Assembly: GCA_037975125.1 (NCBI GenBank)
Contig: CM075857.1
Coordinates: forward strand, 45,327,672-45,391,671
DNA from: Latrodectus hesperus
Taxonomy: Eukaryota; Arthropoda; Arachnida; Araneae; Theridiidae
DNA length: 64,000 nucleotides
Reading direction: 5' to 3'
The translations under genes were made by a program, and so were the position numbers. Below are positions 23,249 through 36,698 of this stretch, in pieces. Position 1 is the first letter of the stretch, and every line of letters begins with the position of its first letter. Below the pieces are notes generated by a model, which saw only the letters and a list, made by a program, of their open reading frames with translations, searched no databases and had not been told where the DNA came from.

Positions 23249-26200
23249 TCTTCATGGGTGTGATAAGGGTGAAATTTATTTTTAATTTATATGACAATAA
23301 TTCGCATCATTTAAAAACATGCATTTCTTAGAGGAAATGGTTGAGGGGTGGTACAATTACATATTTTTTATTATATAATCTTTAAATGAATTCGATAAAT
23401 ATATAGTTTTACGTTTTTATGACTTCACAATTCTATTAAAGATCAATTGATTAAGAAAAAGGGAGTTTATTAAACAGATATATCTAATTACAAATAATTT
23501 ATTTATTAACCCTTAAATTTTTTGTCTTATTTATTTTTTAAATGAAGTGATTAAATTTAATTTTAACTAAAATAATAAATATATTTGATTTTATATTATT
23601 ACGTTACATAATTAGCTCCCCTTTATTTCATTTCTACATCATATTTCCTGAAATTTTTGCTTAAAAATGTTTTCAAATAAAAACTCAATCAATCCTTAAC
23701 ACGATTAGTATCATTTTTTGTCGTTAAGGTTAACAATTTAAAAATTCCTTCATCTTTTTTCCGATTTTTTATATGGTTAACATTCTTTAGAAATGATCAA
23801 TTGGTTTCTATTATTTGGATTGCTAACCAAGTTCCAATACTTAATTCATCCTCGATTTGGCTGAAAAATAATCCCCAAATGTCGCTCCTCTGACCGCAAT
23901 GTTCTCTTTTATCAAAAAAAGATGTATTTTTTAAATAATATTTATAAAATTATTTTTGCAAATTTTACCAACAATTTAATAAAAAAATCATTTCAAATGA
24001 AATGAGTTTCATTAATATAAATATCTTTATGGTGCAATCGATTTCTAAGGAAATGAACTTGAAAAGCAAATCACAAATAAATAAAAACAATTCTGAAGTT
24101 TAATTTTGTGCTAAATGCTGATAACAACGGCTCAGAAATATTTATAATCAATATCAGAAGTAATCTATATTCAATATGCATTCAAAATAACCAAGCCAAA
24201 GTATCTTGATAATCCCTAATTTTAATACTCGCCCACTATTGAGTAGTTAATGCTTTCCTATAGTATCAGTTCATAATGGGTATGTGGTCAATTTATTATA
24301 CATATCGGATTTGATCACAAAACCTTAAATCAAAATAAGTTTACAAAAACTCACATTACCCTGATTTTTTTTTAATGGATAAGCAAGATTTGCGTTCCAA
24401 CTTAAAGAGAATTAATAATTTCATTGTAAATAATTTTATAAGGAATATAAAGACAATGCTTCAATTAGTAACGAAGATTTCCTTCGCAACAATCATGGAA
24501 ATAATGTAAAGAAATTATTTGTTTGGATTGCATAAAAGAAAAAAAATTTAAATTTAGTGCAATACTTACATATTAACTTTTAATCAAAATTAAGGAAAAT
24601 AACTGTAAGAACAATTTGCAAAATAAAGGGGTTAACTGCAACAAAAATTAACTTTAATAACGGTTACCTGTGCAAAGTAAACGGTCAAAGAAAAATTAAG
24701 AAATTCAACAAGATAGAGATACAATATTTAAAAATTTCCGTGATTTTAAAAATCAGCCATAATCATCAAGCATCAGTATCAAGATCAAAATTAAAGCAAT
24801 AAAAATAATTAGTTTTTAAAACTGAAAAGGCTCTTCCTCTGAAATCTTATGGTTGTTATTAAAATCAAATTGAAATCCCATTGTGAAATGGTGAAATTAT
24901 CAAAAAATCATCCGGTCTAGAAGGCATTCAAAAGACGGAAAAAAAAATTTTTTTAACTATCTGTAAAAGAAATGTCAATTTTTTTTAAGAAGGAAAGTTG
25001 GCAATGGCAGTAAAAGAAAATGTGCTCATAATGTAGACTATACAAGATCTTACAAGAAACCAAGATTTCTCTATAGACAAGCTTACATCAAAACAAAATG
25101 GAAGGAATTTCGAGAGCAGAGAATGAAAGAAATTTTATCAAGAGGAAATTTATAGATTCTTAACCCTTCATGAACGAAATCTGTTGATTAACATTAAGAT
25201 ATACTCAGATCCATACATCGAGAAACATTTTATTAATCTCTTAAAATATTTTATCATGAATAGTATCAAGATTTCAATAAATAAAACCAATATGTTACTA
25301 TTCTTGATAAATGGCTAAACAATTGACTTGTTTTATGGAGTGAGATCAGGGCTAAAAGTATTTCGTTCCTTTACTAATCATTCCACTATATTGACAAAAC
25401 ATATAGGTATAAAATATCAGAAAAATAAGCTTTTAATAAAAATAATACTTTATTGCAATTCCATCGACTAAAAATGACAAAATACTTCATAAAAGTAATT
25501 TATTCAATATACAATTTTTTAATTTCACACTAATATTTTATTATTAATCGTAAATAAATTATTTTTCACTAAGCAAAAATTTCCTTTGAGATGAAAGAAG
25601 ATATATTAGTTTAATACTCGCTTACTTATTTATATAGCTTTCTAATTTTCTAAGATTATATTAATTTACTGTTTACGCTATAAGCTTACTTTCACCATCA
25701 GGAGACTATCTTAATTACAAAGGAAAAAGGACAATGAGCAAGCCTATATTTCCCAGTGATCTTGGGTTTCAATTATTTATGCTTATTGACTATTATAATT
25801 AATCAAACAGGTTTATTAATCATAAAACTATTTTTTTAAATATAAAATAATAAGAAAAATGCTCAAATATCAGGCAGTATAAACAGCCATCGATAATAAG
25901 CATTGATAAAAAGAATGATTTTCAACATTGGCATTATACTTAAAGCAATTGAAATAAAAAGCGTTGAACAAGCGTTCGTAAATATTTAAAAATATGAAAT
26001 GAATATTGCTTAGTAATGAGGCGAATGAGATTGGCAAATAAAGTATTTTGTGTTATTGAATTTACTTAATTTTTAGAGAAAGAGAGATTCCAAAATTTTA
26101 TCAGAAAATTACAATCAAATAAAAGATTTATGTTAAAAAAATTAATCGACAGTAGTTTCTTTTAATAAATGCAAGGGCAATTCTAAATTTGTTATTGTAA

Positions 26201-26378
26201 GCTATAGTTTATTTAGGTATTTAGAAATAAAATTAGGGTATAAAAATTTTGAATATATTATTAATGTTTTCATAATTTAGTTGTATGGGATACATCACTG
26301 TAAATTATCTTTCGAATGAACTTAAATGTTATTAAAAACCGTCTGTGTTTTAAATTTGCTGTTGATGATACTCTGTTA
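23249..26378. other. AT-rich intergenic stretch; no gene seen
   Basis: I find no sustained coding frame, RNA gene or recognisable transposon in this stretch. Composition is uniformly AT-rich. Confidence 0.55.
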
Positions 26379-26386
26379 GGAAGTAC

Positions 26387-26593
26387 CAGTGCCAGACTTA
26401 GCTTAATTGAGGCCCGTGGATAAAACTTCTTTGGGGCTCCCTCTGCTTCACAACAACAAATTTCATATTCGATTTGCCAAACAATTCTATTTGAGTAACA
26501 ACATGAAAGAAACCTACTATTTGATTTAGGGGCCCCTCTGATATGGGGGTCCGTGGCAACTGTCCCCTAAGCTTCTGCCTTAGTTAAGCTCTG
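26387..26593. mobile_element. 207-bp hAT-like MITE with 8-bp target duplication
   Basis: The element begins CAGTGCCAGACTTAGCTTAA and ends ...TTAGTTAAGCTCTG, whose reverse complement starts CAGAGCTTAACTAAG; the ends are imperfect inverted repeats with the CA-G hAT signature. It is flanked by GGAAGTAC (26379-26386) and TGAAGTAC (26594-26601), an 8-bp duplication with one change, as expected for hAT. The interior is much GC-richer than the surroundings (GGGGCCCC near 26530). It has no coding capacity. Confidence 0.7.
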
Positions 26594-26601
26594 TGAAGTA
26601 C

Positions 26602-27413
26602 AATACATGCTAGTTTTAACAAACAGCAAAACTGTTCTTAAAATTGAAAGTTCGTAAATTAAAATAATATAAACGTAAGATTTGAAAGTTAATTTTATTT
26701 TAGTAATATCATCTTACAAAGTACCTTTCGAAAAAGTTTTTATAGTGTGCACTCTATAAAAAAAACAACATGCAAATTTAATTATTTTATTGAATGAAAA
26801 TCAAAGTAATCTCTTACTTTTTTCAATTTCAAAACTATTTCTAAAAGCACTTTTTTCGATATAGGAAAGATTTTACAGTTGTTTTCTTCAAAATAAAATG
26901 TTTTAATCATGTAATCTTGCTTTTACAGACGATAGTTGCACTACCTCATTTTCTTATTTGATACCTGAAATTGTTTTTTCATTCTCTCTCATTCATTATG
27001 CTCTCAATATTTTTCTATATTATATTATATACTATATTATTCTGCTTTTGAGTTATTATACCTTTTTAGTCATTCAAACGAATAGTGAGTTAGTATATTT
27101 GTTCCAATAAAAAACATAAATTAATGTATGATTATTTATATTGAGCAATTATAGTTAAGTTTTTCATTTTACAAATAGCAAATATTAAAATTTTCTTTTT
27201 TAGTTTCAACTCTGCAAATTTTGTTTCCCTGCATTTTTTAGAAGTTTTTAAGGAAATATTCCTGCTTAGTTCTGTAATATTCATGTACAGAATTTTCACT
27301 GATTCATGCGAGAATATTTTATTTTAACATGATAAGGATTTGGCTGTTAATAAATTTTAATCAACTGTATATATAACATGTATATTTTTTTCTGCATTAT
27401 AAAATTTATGATG
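26602..27413. other. AT-rich stretch; nothing recognised
   Basis: No coding frame or repeat that I can name occurs between the MITE and the Tigger-like end. Confidence 0.5.
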
Positions 27414-27415
27414 TA

Positions 27416-28010
27416 CTGTAATCCTCATATAACACATTAGACAGGTTTTTACAATATGCTATGTTGTGTGAAACCAGGTTATATGAGAATGAAACCAACT
27501 CTAAAAGAAAGAATTTAATTTAAAAATTAGTGAAAATAAATTTATTTTGAATTCCGTGTAAGCACAAATTGATGTTCATCATATTATGAATCTTTGTATT
27601 ATAAAAAATGAAAAATAATTTACAAAAGAACGTTTTTTTTATTCATTGTTAGTTTAATTTAATAATTTTTTTTCTCATCACGACCCAGTACAATCAAATG
27701 AAACAATATCTTGGACTAAACGATCACACTTTCAGGTTCTACACTTTCTTTTCCATTAAGATTTCTCGCATATCCTATCCTCTTAAAGAAATCTATAATT
27801 TTGGTTTGTTTCCTGGTTCTTTGCATTTTCGGCCTCTTTTAGAGGAAACGTCTCTCTGCATTTAAATTTATTGATTTCTGAATTTCAGCTGAGCATAGAC
27901 CTTCTTCTAATTCTTTTTAATTCCTTTTTAGCTTTACACTCTTCATCAATCTTTCAATTTTAGAATAAATGTGTTTCTATTTTCAGTTGCAATTTTTTTT
28001 CTTAAAATCC
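27416..28010 (-). pseudogene. Tigger-like (TcMar) transposon, 3' end with decayed transposase C-terminus
   Basis: On the minus strand a broken frame around 27740-27990 ends in RKQTKIIDFFKRIGYA, like the C-terminal T-K-I-x-D-F-F motif of Tigger/jerky/CENP-B-type transposases, preceded by Lys/Glu-rich helical sequence. About 260 bases past the frame, at 27416, there is a terminal-repeat-like start CTGTAATCCTCATATAAC beside a TA (27414-27415), with an internal inverted copy GGTTATATGAGAAT at 27478-27491. The 5' half was not found. Confidence 0.45.
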
Positions 28011-28231
28011 ACTTGGACAAATTTTTCCATTTAGAAGTCTTGAACGTCTTTAATAAGTATTATTAATAGATTCTATGCAATGCGTAATTGAAAACTGCTT
28101 CCAACTTTATTTTACATTAATTAATTTCAAATCGACTATGTCTAAAATTATAAAAACTAAATTGACTATGTTAAAATGTTCGTTTTATTTTATGAGGTTT
28201 AAAAAACTAAATAATAAGTTGAAGTTATGAA

Positions 28232-28498
28232 ATATTGCTTAGCCCTGAGTTGATTTTTACCTATTAATGGAAACAGATGAGTGGGATCTTTTAAATTTAG
28301 AAGCAAGGATCAAGCGTCCCTTAATACTTGACCTGCTACTCCCAGAGGTATCATTTCACTTGAAAGACATTGCGACTGCGACCTATTTAACGTTCTCTAG
28401 CCACCTTAAGCGAACAAGATGGTTAAGACAAGATTCAAACTCACTACTTTCCGTTAGTAAGAATGATGCTCTAACCAACCAGGCCACAGTGGCCTAAA
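28232..28498 (-). mobile_element. tRNA-derived SINE
   Basis: Read on the minus strand from 28494, the head resembles a tRNA: GGCCTGGTTGGTTAGAGC as the A-box region (28471-28488) and GAGTTTGAATCTT as the B box (28430-28442), the usual spacing for RNA polymerase III. A body of about 190 bases follows without a reading frame. The ends are approximate and I could not define a target duplication. Confidence 0.65.
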
Positions 28499-31400
28499 TG
28501 TTGTTTAGTGATATTTTGACGTTGGGTTTGTTAAAATTTCGTTATAAAAATAAAGCATGATATTTTTATCTATAGATGAAAGTTACTCAAAACAAGGAAA
28601 ACACATGCAAAAGTTCGTGTTTTGCAACTAACAGTGGAAAGACATCTTTAGGAGCTGAAAATCACGTGGTTTCTCCGTGAGCCAGACATATAGAAGTTCT
28701 TTATGGCGGGATTAGTGGAATGTACCATTCCCCGAGAAGAAATTGTTCTAACTCCATAAAAAACACAAAAGAAGGGAAAAGGGATATCACTCATTTCAAA
28801 TTAAACCAAAGGGGCTTTATGATATTTAAGTTCAATGATTTGGCAAGCCAAGGAAGCAGTGTATCTAAATCCTCATGTTTCCACAACTATAACGGAACCG
28901 TTAGACTACGGGGAATTGGAGAATCTGTACATAATTTTCAATTCGACTTTTTCTATATAGATGTTATTAAAACATGGATTATAGGATTTATAACATTGAA
29001 ATATAATCCACTGTAGAAAATTAATAGATAAATAAAAAAAGAGAGCAAAAAAGGTTTGAATTAAAACCAATGGGGTGAATAAAACAAACGAACAAATCTT
29101 CACATCAATTTCTTTGCTATGATTTTTCCAATTCGTATAAATAATCTTAGAAGCGTTTATTTATATTTACTGAAGGAGGTTTTTACAAGTATAGAAGCCA
29201 TTCAAATATATTTGTATTTTTTATATAATGGTATTTGATATAATAAAATTTAATTGGAGTTTTGATTCTGTGTTAAGAGTGTTGCTATATACTCTCAACA
29301 GTTACTGTTAATATCTATTGGCATTGAAATAATCTGATTGTAAAATATCCCTAAAATGAAAGTTAAACACTTTCTTTAAGAAGAAAATTTATGTAAAGGT
29401 TATGATAGTTAGGAAAATAATGTGAATTTAAGTATTATTTACTAAGTTAAATTATATTTGTCATTTTTCATTTTAAATTTAATAAATTGATTTTTCATTT
29501 TTATGCAAATATTAACGCTATCTGGAAATCTCTTTGAATGTATTGATTAAATTTGAAGCACCATTGTAATAATTGTGAAAATTTTAATTACGCATTATTT
29601 AAAAAAATGTCAAAACCTTATATTCCAAGAACTGTTTCTTCCATACATTAATGTTATACACTTAAACAGGTATTTTATTGTTTCAGTAAAATGCTTTTAT
29701 TGTTAAGAATTATAATTTAAAGTAATTAATGGGGGGTAATTTTCGTCTATATATTCGTAAACCTGTAAAAAACATTAATTTCTTTTATTTTAAAGTTGTC
29801 TGAAGAAACAATTGCTCAGAAAATAATAAAATTTTGTGTTCGAACATAATGAAGGAATGAGAGTTTATTTCATCAAATAAAATTAAAGTTCGTCACCAGA
29901 GGGAGCTTTTCAATAAAATACACACTAATGGCTATTGCTTTTTTCTTTTATTTTTTTCATTTATCATATTTTTAATCAGGATTAAATCAATCACTATAAC
30001 TCAAATTTATTGAATTACACATCTATTAAAGAATGTAGACTATAAATTTTAATTAAAATACTTAATAACTCCTTTAATTACACCTTCGTCAACTGTCATC
30101 GATCAAATTTCAGTTTATGGTCCTGTAAAAATTAACGTAGAATTCATTAAAAAATCAACATTAGAATATTATCGTGCTTTTCTCTTGAAATCGGAATAAG
30201 GGATATATTCAGTGATCCGATCTCATGAAAAATAATAATTCTACTAATCAATGAAGAGGAATTAAAGATTTCATATTCACTTTATATATAAATTTTTATC
30301 TACGAACAAAATGAAATGACCAAATAAAATTACTATTTTAAATAAGTTTTTTATGTCTACAATTTTGATTTTTAAAAGAGTGATTATGTTAATGATTATT
30401 TTACTTGTCGAACTTACAGAGAAATGACTTTTCTCTAATGTATTCGATACTATAGTCTTTATTTTGGGGAAAAAATTTACTGAAATTGTCATTAAAATAA
30501 ATCCAATCTTTTTAACATTAATTTTTATAATTACAGAAATTCAATAAAGTTTAATAAAAAACAGTATTAAATATTTTTGTTCCTATAAAAAAATGAAAGA
30601 TGCTTATATATGCTGCGTTATCATAAAAATATTAGCATGCCAGCCAATTTGGCGCTAAAATAACTGTAACCTTTATAGGGTTTGTAACATTTAATTTCAT
30701 GTTTACATTTTACACATAAACTAAAATACAAATTTAACCTAAGCGAATGGATATATTATAAGTTAAAAAAAATCAAAATATAATAATTAAAAATTTTATT
30801 TAAATTATTATGTATATTAATTAAATTTTTTATATAAAAATTTTTATTATTTTTTAGTGTTTTTCACTTTTATTTCCAACAAGAATGAAAAAAATTTCTG
30901 AAACACAGATTGCATTTGCACAAAAATGCTACCTCCATTATTAAATTAATATTAATATTAATAATAAAAAATTCCACATCAGCTTATAACTGCAATAAGT
31001 AACATAACGAATATGGATATATATTTTACTAACTATATGTAATAATAATTTGTAAGTGAAACTTAATGCTATGATTTTAAATACTTGTCGACAATGCTTT
31101 ATATTTTTTTGGGGTTATTAATTGACAATAATCGTAAATCTTTGAGTTATGCAATATTCAATTGATTTACAGTTTTTCTTCACAAATTGTTAACGCGATT
31201 AAATTCTTTCTATCAAAAAGAACTAGGAGAAACTAATAATTATTCGATAATATGAATTAATTTGTGGATAACTTTTAATTGAAATATATCCTCAATCTTG
31301 AATAGACTGGTTTCTTACAGGAAATTTTTAAAATTCAATTGATCCTCTCATAGAGACCATTTGGAATCCCATTCTTCTTGTTTTGAACTCACAATCTATA

Positions 31401-32461
31401 AATAATAACATTTCAGACATTGGTTTCTTTAGGAAAAAATTAATACAATGAAAAACTAACTATGGATATTCAGTGATTATTTATTCAGAGTTCTAACAAA
31501 AATTTTCATAAATTATGAGATTTATATATGACATTTAAAATAGAATTTTAAATTTAAAATACTTTAGTATGCACCTTTTCATTTACTGTTAGGAAGCTTT
31601 TTTTTAGTATCATTAAAGGTAACCTGATAACGAAAAAAAGCAAATTAAGTTATAATTTTAGTATTTTTAATCAAAATTTTGATTAAAAGTATGAAATTAT
31701 CTATTTAAACGAGAATAATAATTAGCTGTATTGAAAAATAAATTAGATGATAAAGGTGGTAAAAGCTATTAAATTCAGGTTAATGGGTGTTGAGAATCTT
31801 ATGAATATTGTAAATATGATAACTAGAAAAATAAATAAAATAAACTTTTAGAGATGGGAAACTATAGAAAATAAATTTCTTGAAATATTTTTATCATTAA
31901 TATAAAAATAATGGCATACATATATCAATTGCGAAATTCTTTGGTAACTCTGACAAAAATGTAATACATACCATTCAAATTAGCAAATTGGGTAGTAAGC
32001 TAAATTTTTTATTTCATGTTAATAGATTTGTATTCATTGGCGACTGTAAATGGTAATTTCCAGCTTAGAGAAGAGAGATAAGCGTTAAAATTCCATATAA
32101 AAATAAAAGGTAATTATTTTTTCACTTTGTCGAGCACTTTATTTGATTATAGGTAGAAGTATTACAAATTGGATTCCATTAAAGAGACAGGGTCAGTTAC
32201 AAAGAGTAATTCATTTTATGTAGAATTCGGAGCTTCATTCTAAAAATGAGAGCATTTATTCACGTAGGATAGAGCATCTCTCTCCTCTTGCTGACAAAAA
32301 TTAAAGGAAATTACAAGCTCTTTCAAAATGTTTCTAAATACTTGAAGTTCCCTTTGTAGAATATTAATTATTTGGAATGATTTAGTTATGAGAATAATAA
32401 GTAAAACACAAGTAACAAAATTTGGGAAACACATGTAATTAGACTTTGTAGAATAAATGGC
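28499..32461. other. AT-rich intergenic stretch; no gene recognised
   Basis: A slightly GC-richer patch at 28620-28930 carries short frames in both directions (longest about 98 codons, 28720-29016 plus) without a domain I know. It may be old transposon or untranslated sequence. The rest is AT-rich with nothing to report. Confidence 0.5.
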
Positions 32462-32660
32462 CATGAGAAAACCAATTTTTTAGCTAAAAATGTTACGCAC
32501 TTATATACCAAATTTAATATTGGAAAACCTGTTTCATATTTTGAGCGTCTGCACAGAAATTATATTAACCAGAACTGGAATAAAAAATGTATCACTTCCT
32601 CAAAAGCTAAAAGAACAAAAAGGCTCTTTCCAAATGTTCACCGGTTTGAAGACTGCATCC
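32462..32660 (+). pseudogene. Non-LTR retrotransposon (LINE) fragment: RNase H end
   Basis: A frame of about 60 codons without a stop reads EKTNFLAKN, which matches the G-N-E-x-A-D-x-L-A-K end of a LINE-type RNase H domain. It is followed by YFERLHRNYINQNWNKK and KRLFPNV, the usual linker (W...G.t..lfP.v) after it. Only this short piece remains, directly followed by Tc1-like sequence. Confidence 0.45.
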
Positions 32661-32724
32661 CTTTGAAAAGTTGGCCGTCGGTGCCCGTCATTTATTATGG
32701 TGAAAGGAGCGCAAAAACTGCACA

Positions 32725-33551
32725 TCTTATAAACAGATTTGCGTCCGCTTTACGGATGAGAGAATCGTCTCAGTGCCACAAGTGATTCCCAATGCCAGTT
32801 GATTTGGAGAGAGGTAGAGACACGATTTCATCCCAATAACATTAGAGAAAGAGGCCGTTACTGTGGTCCTGGAATTGCCATCTGAGGAGGCATTATGCTG
32901 AACGGGCAGACTAAGCTCTCCATTTTTGATCTGAAACTAGTTGTGAAACTAGAGAAAAAGAGACCGTTACGGTGGTCCTGGAATTGCCATCTGAGGAGGC
33001 ATTATGCTGAACGGGCGGACTAAGCTCTCCATTTTTGATCTGAAACTAGTTGTGAAACTAGAGAAAAAGAGACCGTTACGGTGGTCCTGGAATTGCCATC
33101 TGAGGAGGCATTATGCTGAACGGGCGGACTAAGCTCTCCATTTTTGATCTGAAACTAGTTGCGAAACTAGAGACCGATATTGTAGGGAAAAGAACTCTCC
33201 CTCATGTTCATCTGTTCCCAAATGATATTGTGAGCATTCTTCATGTTTATGGATGACAATGCATGGTCACACTAAACTCTTGATGCCCAGCAACTGTTGG
33301 AAAGGGATCATATCACTTGAATACATTAACTATCGTATTCCTGTGTTTAAATCTCATAGAATATGTGTGACATCCTTTTGGAAAATACCTTATGACTCAA
33401 TTACATCCTCCAGAGAAGGCTCAACAACTGAAACAGATGTTGATTGACGAATGGACATTTTTATCTCTAGAACTGATGGAAAATCTGGTGCTGAGAATGG
33501 AGAGACGGTGTGAAGCAACCAATGCAGTAAGGGGAGATCACATTTTATACT
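32725..33551 (+). pseudogene. Tc1-like transposase, decayed and internally triplicated
   Basis: Broken frames give, in order, a region like FTDESR...DSQCQLIWREVETRFHP, IRERGRYCGPGIAI-GG (first catalytic part), MDDNAWSHT (second Asp, near 33250), and near the end HPFGKYL, IDEWTFLSLELMENL and RCEATNAVRGDHILY, which is the Tc1 C-terminus, followed by TAA at 33549-33551. Stops and shifts interrupt the frame repeatedly. The G-R-Y-C-G block is tripled (see the 109-bp repeat). Terminal repeats were not located. Confidence 0.7.
32845..33169 (+). repeat. Tandem triplication of a 107-109-bp unit
   Basis: Three copies lie end to end: 32845-32951 (107 bp), 32952-33060 (109 bp) and 33061-33169 (109 bp), followed by a 10-base start of a fourth. 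Copies 2 and 3 differ by about one base; copy 1 differs by a few. Each starts near GAGAAA-GAGACCGTTAC and ends GTTGTGAAACTA. The near identity of copies inside a decayed gene means the duplication happened well after the transposon died. Confidence 0.92.
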
Positions 33552-36500
33552 AAGAAATGTCTGCTTGTTGTTATTCCTCTTGGATAGGCTATCATGTGTA
33601 ATGGTACTATGAGTTCATTAAAGCCTCTTTATGTCTGATTCCATACTGTATGCTATGTATTAATTTTTGCAACTACGTTTTCGTCATCACTAAAGTACAA
33701 AATACTATATCTGAATTTCATGTTACTCGGATGATTTCTAATGTATTATAACAAATAACCTGTTATTCAAAAATTTCACACCAGTATATACTCGAATAAA
33801 GGGATTTATTATTTTTGGAATTAAATTACACAAATGATACGCTATACAGTCAGTAAAAATGCAATTTCACCCTTCATCATTTCTTTTTTAAAATATTTTT
33901 AAAATTCATATATTTTTAAATATAAAAATACAATTTTATATCATGAATTATTTACTAAATTGGAGAAAAAAACTCATGGGAAAAAAAGATGTTTGAACCC
34001 TCTCAATTTATTACTCTCTCTCTCTCTCTCTATCACGAAAATTTCTAGTCATCCATTCAGATAGATGTTCATGTAGAATCTGGCATGCGAATCCTTTGCG
34101 TACCTTTAATATAATGAAAATTACACCTTTATTGATGATGATGATATCCCTTGCATTATACACTGCTATATTTATCATTCACTTGGGTTAATGATTTTTC
34201 GTAATATCGGAATTTAGTACTGCATTATTCTTTTATGTACATCATTGGTACACTGAATAGTGAACACTGTATTTTTCAGGTTTTCGATTTTAGGCTCTTA
34301 ATTATTTTTAAGGGACAAATTTCAACAGTGAATTCGATATGATTCCCCATAATTCAAAAGCTTTTCATCCCGTCTGTGATTTTTATTCTTCCAAATTATT
34401 TTCCTTTGGATCTATATTTTCGAAAATCGAGTAATAATTGTGACAATAATAGCTATCCTCGTCGATGTCATTTCTGCAAGGTGAGAGGCAGCATGGACCA
34501 AGAGTGAATTCAAAAATACATCGTTTATTAAATGTAGAGGAATGTAACAACTGTTTTCGTAAACGAGAGCAGCAATACCTGAAACATTGATTTCACCATG
34601 CAACTACTTTCAAACACAGTTTTTCTTTGGATTATTCTGAAATTTTGTTTAATTTATTCAATAAATCTAGCTTTGATATTTCATACCTTTCTTAGTGTTG
34701 TGTATTAGACTACTGGAAATTCATACAGAAGCGCGTGACGCGGTATATTGTATTTTAAAATACTCTTTGTACGATATCATGCATTGGTTTAATTTATACT
34801 TTTCGCTTGACAATTTTGCTATGTGTATAATATGATTTTATTTAGACTGCTTTTCTGAAGTTCACCAGCAACTTTTTTGATGAAGTGAAAATTTTGGGAG
34901 TTAGTGTGCATTCCATATTACAAGTATCATTGCAAGAAAATTTTTACATTTACAAAGAATTACATTCAAATTACATGACAGAAACTTTCATAAACTTTAT
35001 ATTTGTTTCATGAACACTGTATTCATGTTTTATTTCTTTTGTTTATATTTGTTTCATAGACACTTTATACATTTTGGAACTACCATATGCTCAAATTTGA
35101 AAAATAGTAAATATTAAAGTAAAATATATCCAATAGATTTTAAAAGAACTCACTCAGTTGAAAATGTCAAAGTAATTGATTTGTTTGATTTTGTTTGTAT
35201 TTATTACAGAAGAATATGATAATAAAAAAGCTGTTTTGATTTATTTTCAAACTTATTATAAATGGAGCTATATTAGGGGAATTTCAACTACAAAAATGAA
35301 GATATAAGGTTTGAATCATGCATGTTTGTTCTTACTAATCAAGGCAAAAGGAAACTTCAAATTCTTTTTGTTTTTTGCTATGATTAAAGTAAACAAATAT
35401 CTATGATCGAAAGATTATATCAGTATTTTTACATGGTGTTATATATTATTAAATATTAGTTAAATTCAATAAATGTATTTGAATACCAGTTTTATACTAA
35501 ATACATAAATGAAAATAAACAAAAATATAAATTCTTAAAACCATGAATATTTAATTTTTTGCATGAGAATAAAAAAGGAAGAATGGGCAAAAATGAAATA
35601 GGCTATATTCATTTCAAATTAGAAACTTGAAATCAACTTAAAAATGAGAAATTGTATATGTGAAAGCACCTTTTAAAAATATCACAGTCAAAATTTCAAA
35701 CTATTAATCATACAAATAATTAATTCAAATCAATACGGAACAGTTGAATTGCACATGATTTAGTTAAGTCAGCTAAAATTTGTTTTCAGGCAAAAGCCAT
35801 TGTGAAAGATTTTACAAAAAATTCATATTTTATTTGAACCTTCTTAATTAACTGATATCAAAATAAGTTAATTCACAATAGATAAATCTGCTAATTTTCA
35901 CAAAGAGTGAAACGCTCTTTACTTTGCAGTATTCATTATTGAAGAATTGACAATGGAATGTGCTTTTATGTTTTGTTAGGCATTGCACTCATGTACTGAA
36001 CAACATTTTGAGACGAATAAAAAAACCTCAAAAGAATGCACAGGCCTATATTACAATAGAATACATATCTGAATTTGGTCATTGATTTCCCTTATATTAT
36101 AGTATAAGAAATAAAGTATTTTGGAATTTTTATAATGTCACTTCTTTTTATGCGACTAAAATATTTGTAACTGTAAAATTCGTATTCCTTTATGATGCAT
36201 TTTAAAAAATTTAATTACCTTAGTATTTAAAAAAATATGTACTGCAATCTTAAAATAACATGCGACCCTACGCAATTTTAAATTAAAATTGTGTGTAGGA
36301 TCACTTATATATTGTCATTTTTATATTGACATTGTGTCTCTTTTCTCCATTTATAATGAGATAATTTATTTTCTTATTTTGGGATATATTGTTTAAATAT
36401 TAAATGTAAAAGATAATGGAAATTTTTAGAATGTTTCTAGGATTTTCAGTTTTATAAATTATTTAAAATATTTTTGGATAAAATTAGATTTCCAAGTTTA

Positions 36501-36698
36501 AGTTTAAGTGAATATCAATTAGTTCTAACTTTAATGGAAAATCTTTTCGTAACTTGATTTTGTTTCAGTATTATAGATATTGTTTTAAAGTTATATAATC
36601 ATTGCATTCAAATATATTTTTCTATAGCTGTGACCTAATTTGCTTCACCACTTTAATTTACCACACATTCCTTATAGGAATATAATAACTTTAAATTA
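33552..36698. other. AT-rich stretch; (CT)n tract and minor repeats only
   Basis: A (CT)n run lies at 34013-34032. Two direct copies of a TTTATATTTGTTTCAT block lie at about 34999 and 35043. A hairpin lies at 36265-36300 (CCTACGCAATTTTAA and its complement). A 63-codon minus-strand frame at 34412-34603 lacks a recognisable domain. No gene is called. Confidence 0.5.

Noticed and set aside
28430..28496. tRNA gene on the minus strand
   Set aside because: The B box is degenerate and the sequence runs on into a SINE body; no complete cloverleaf.
30277..30492. 71-codon minus-strand frame
   Set aside because: Ile/Phe/Lys-rich AT-driven frame without domain, splice or promoter support.
34412..34603. 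63-codon minus-strand frame with balanced composition
   Set aside because: Starts at TTG, no domain, no splice signals that extend it; kept only as part of the intergenic description.
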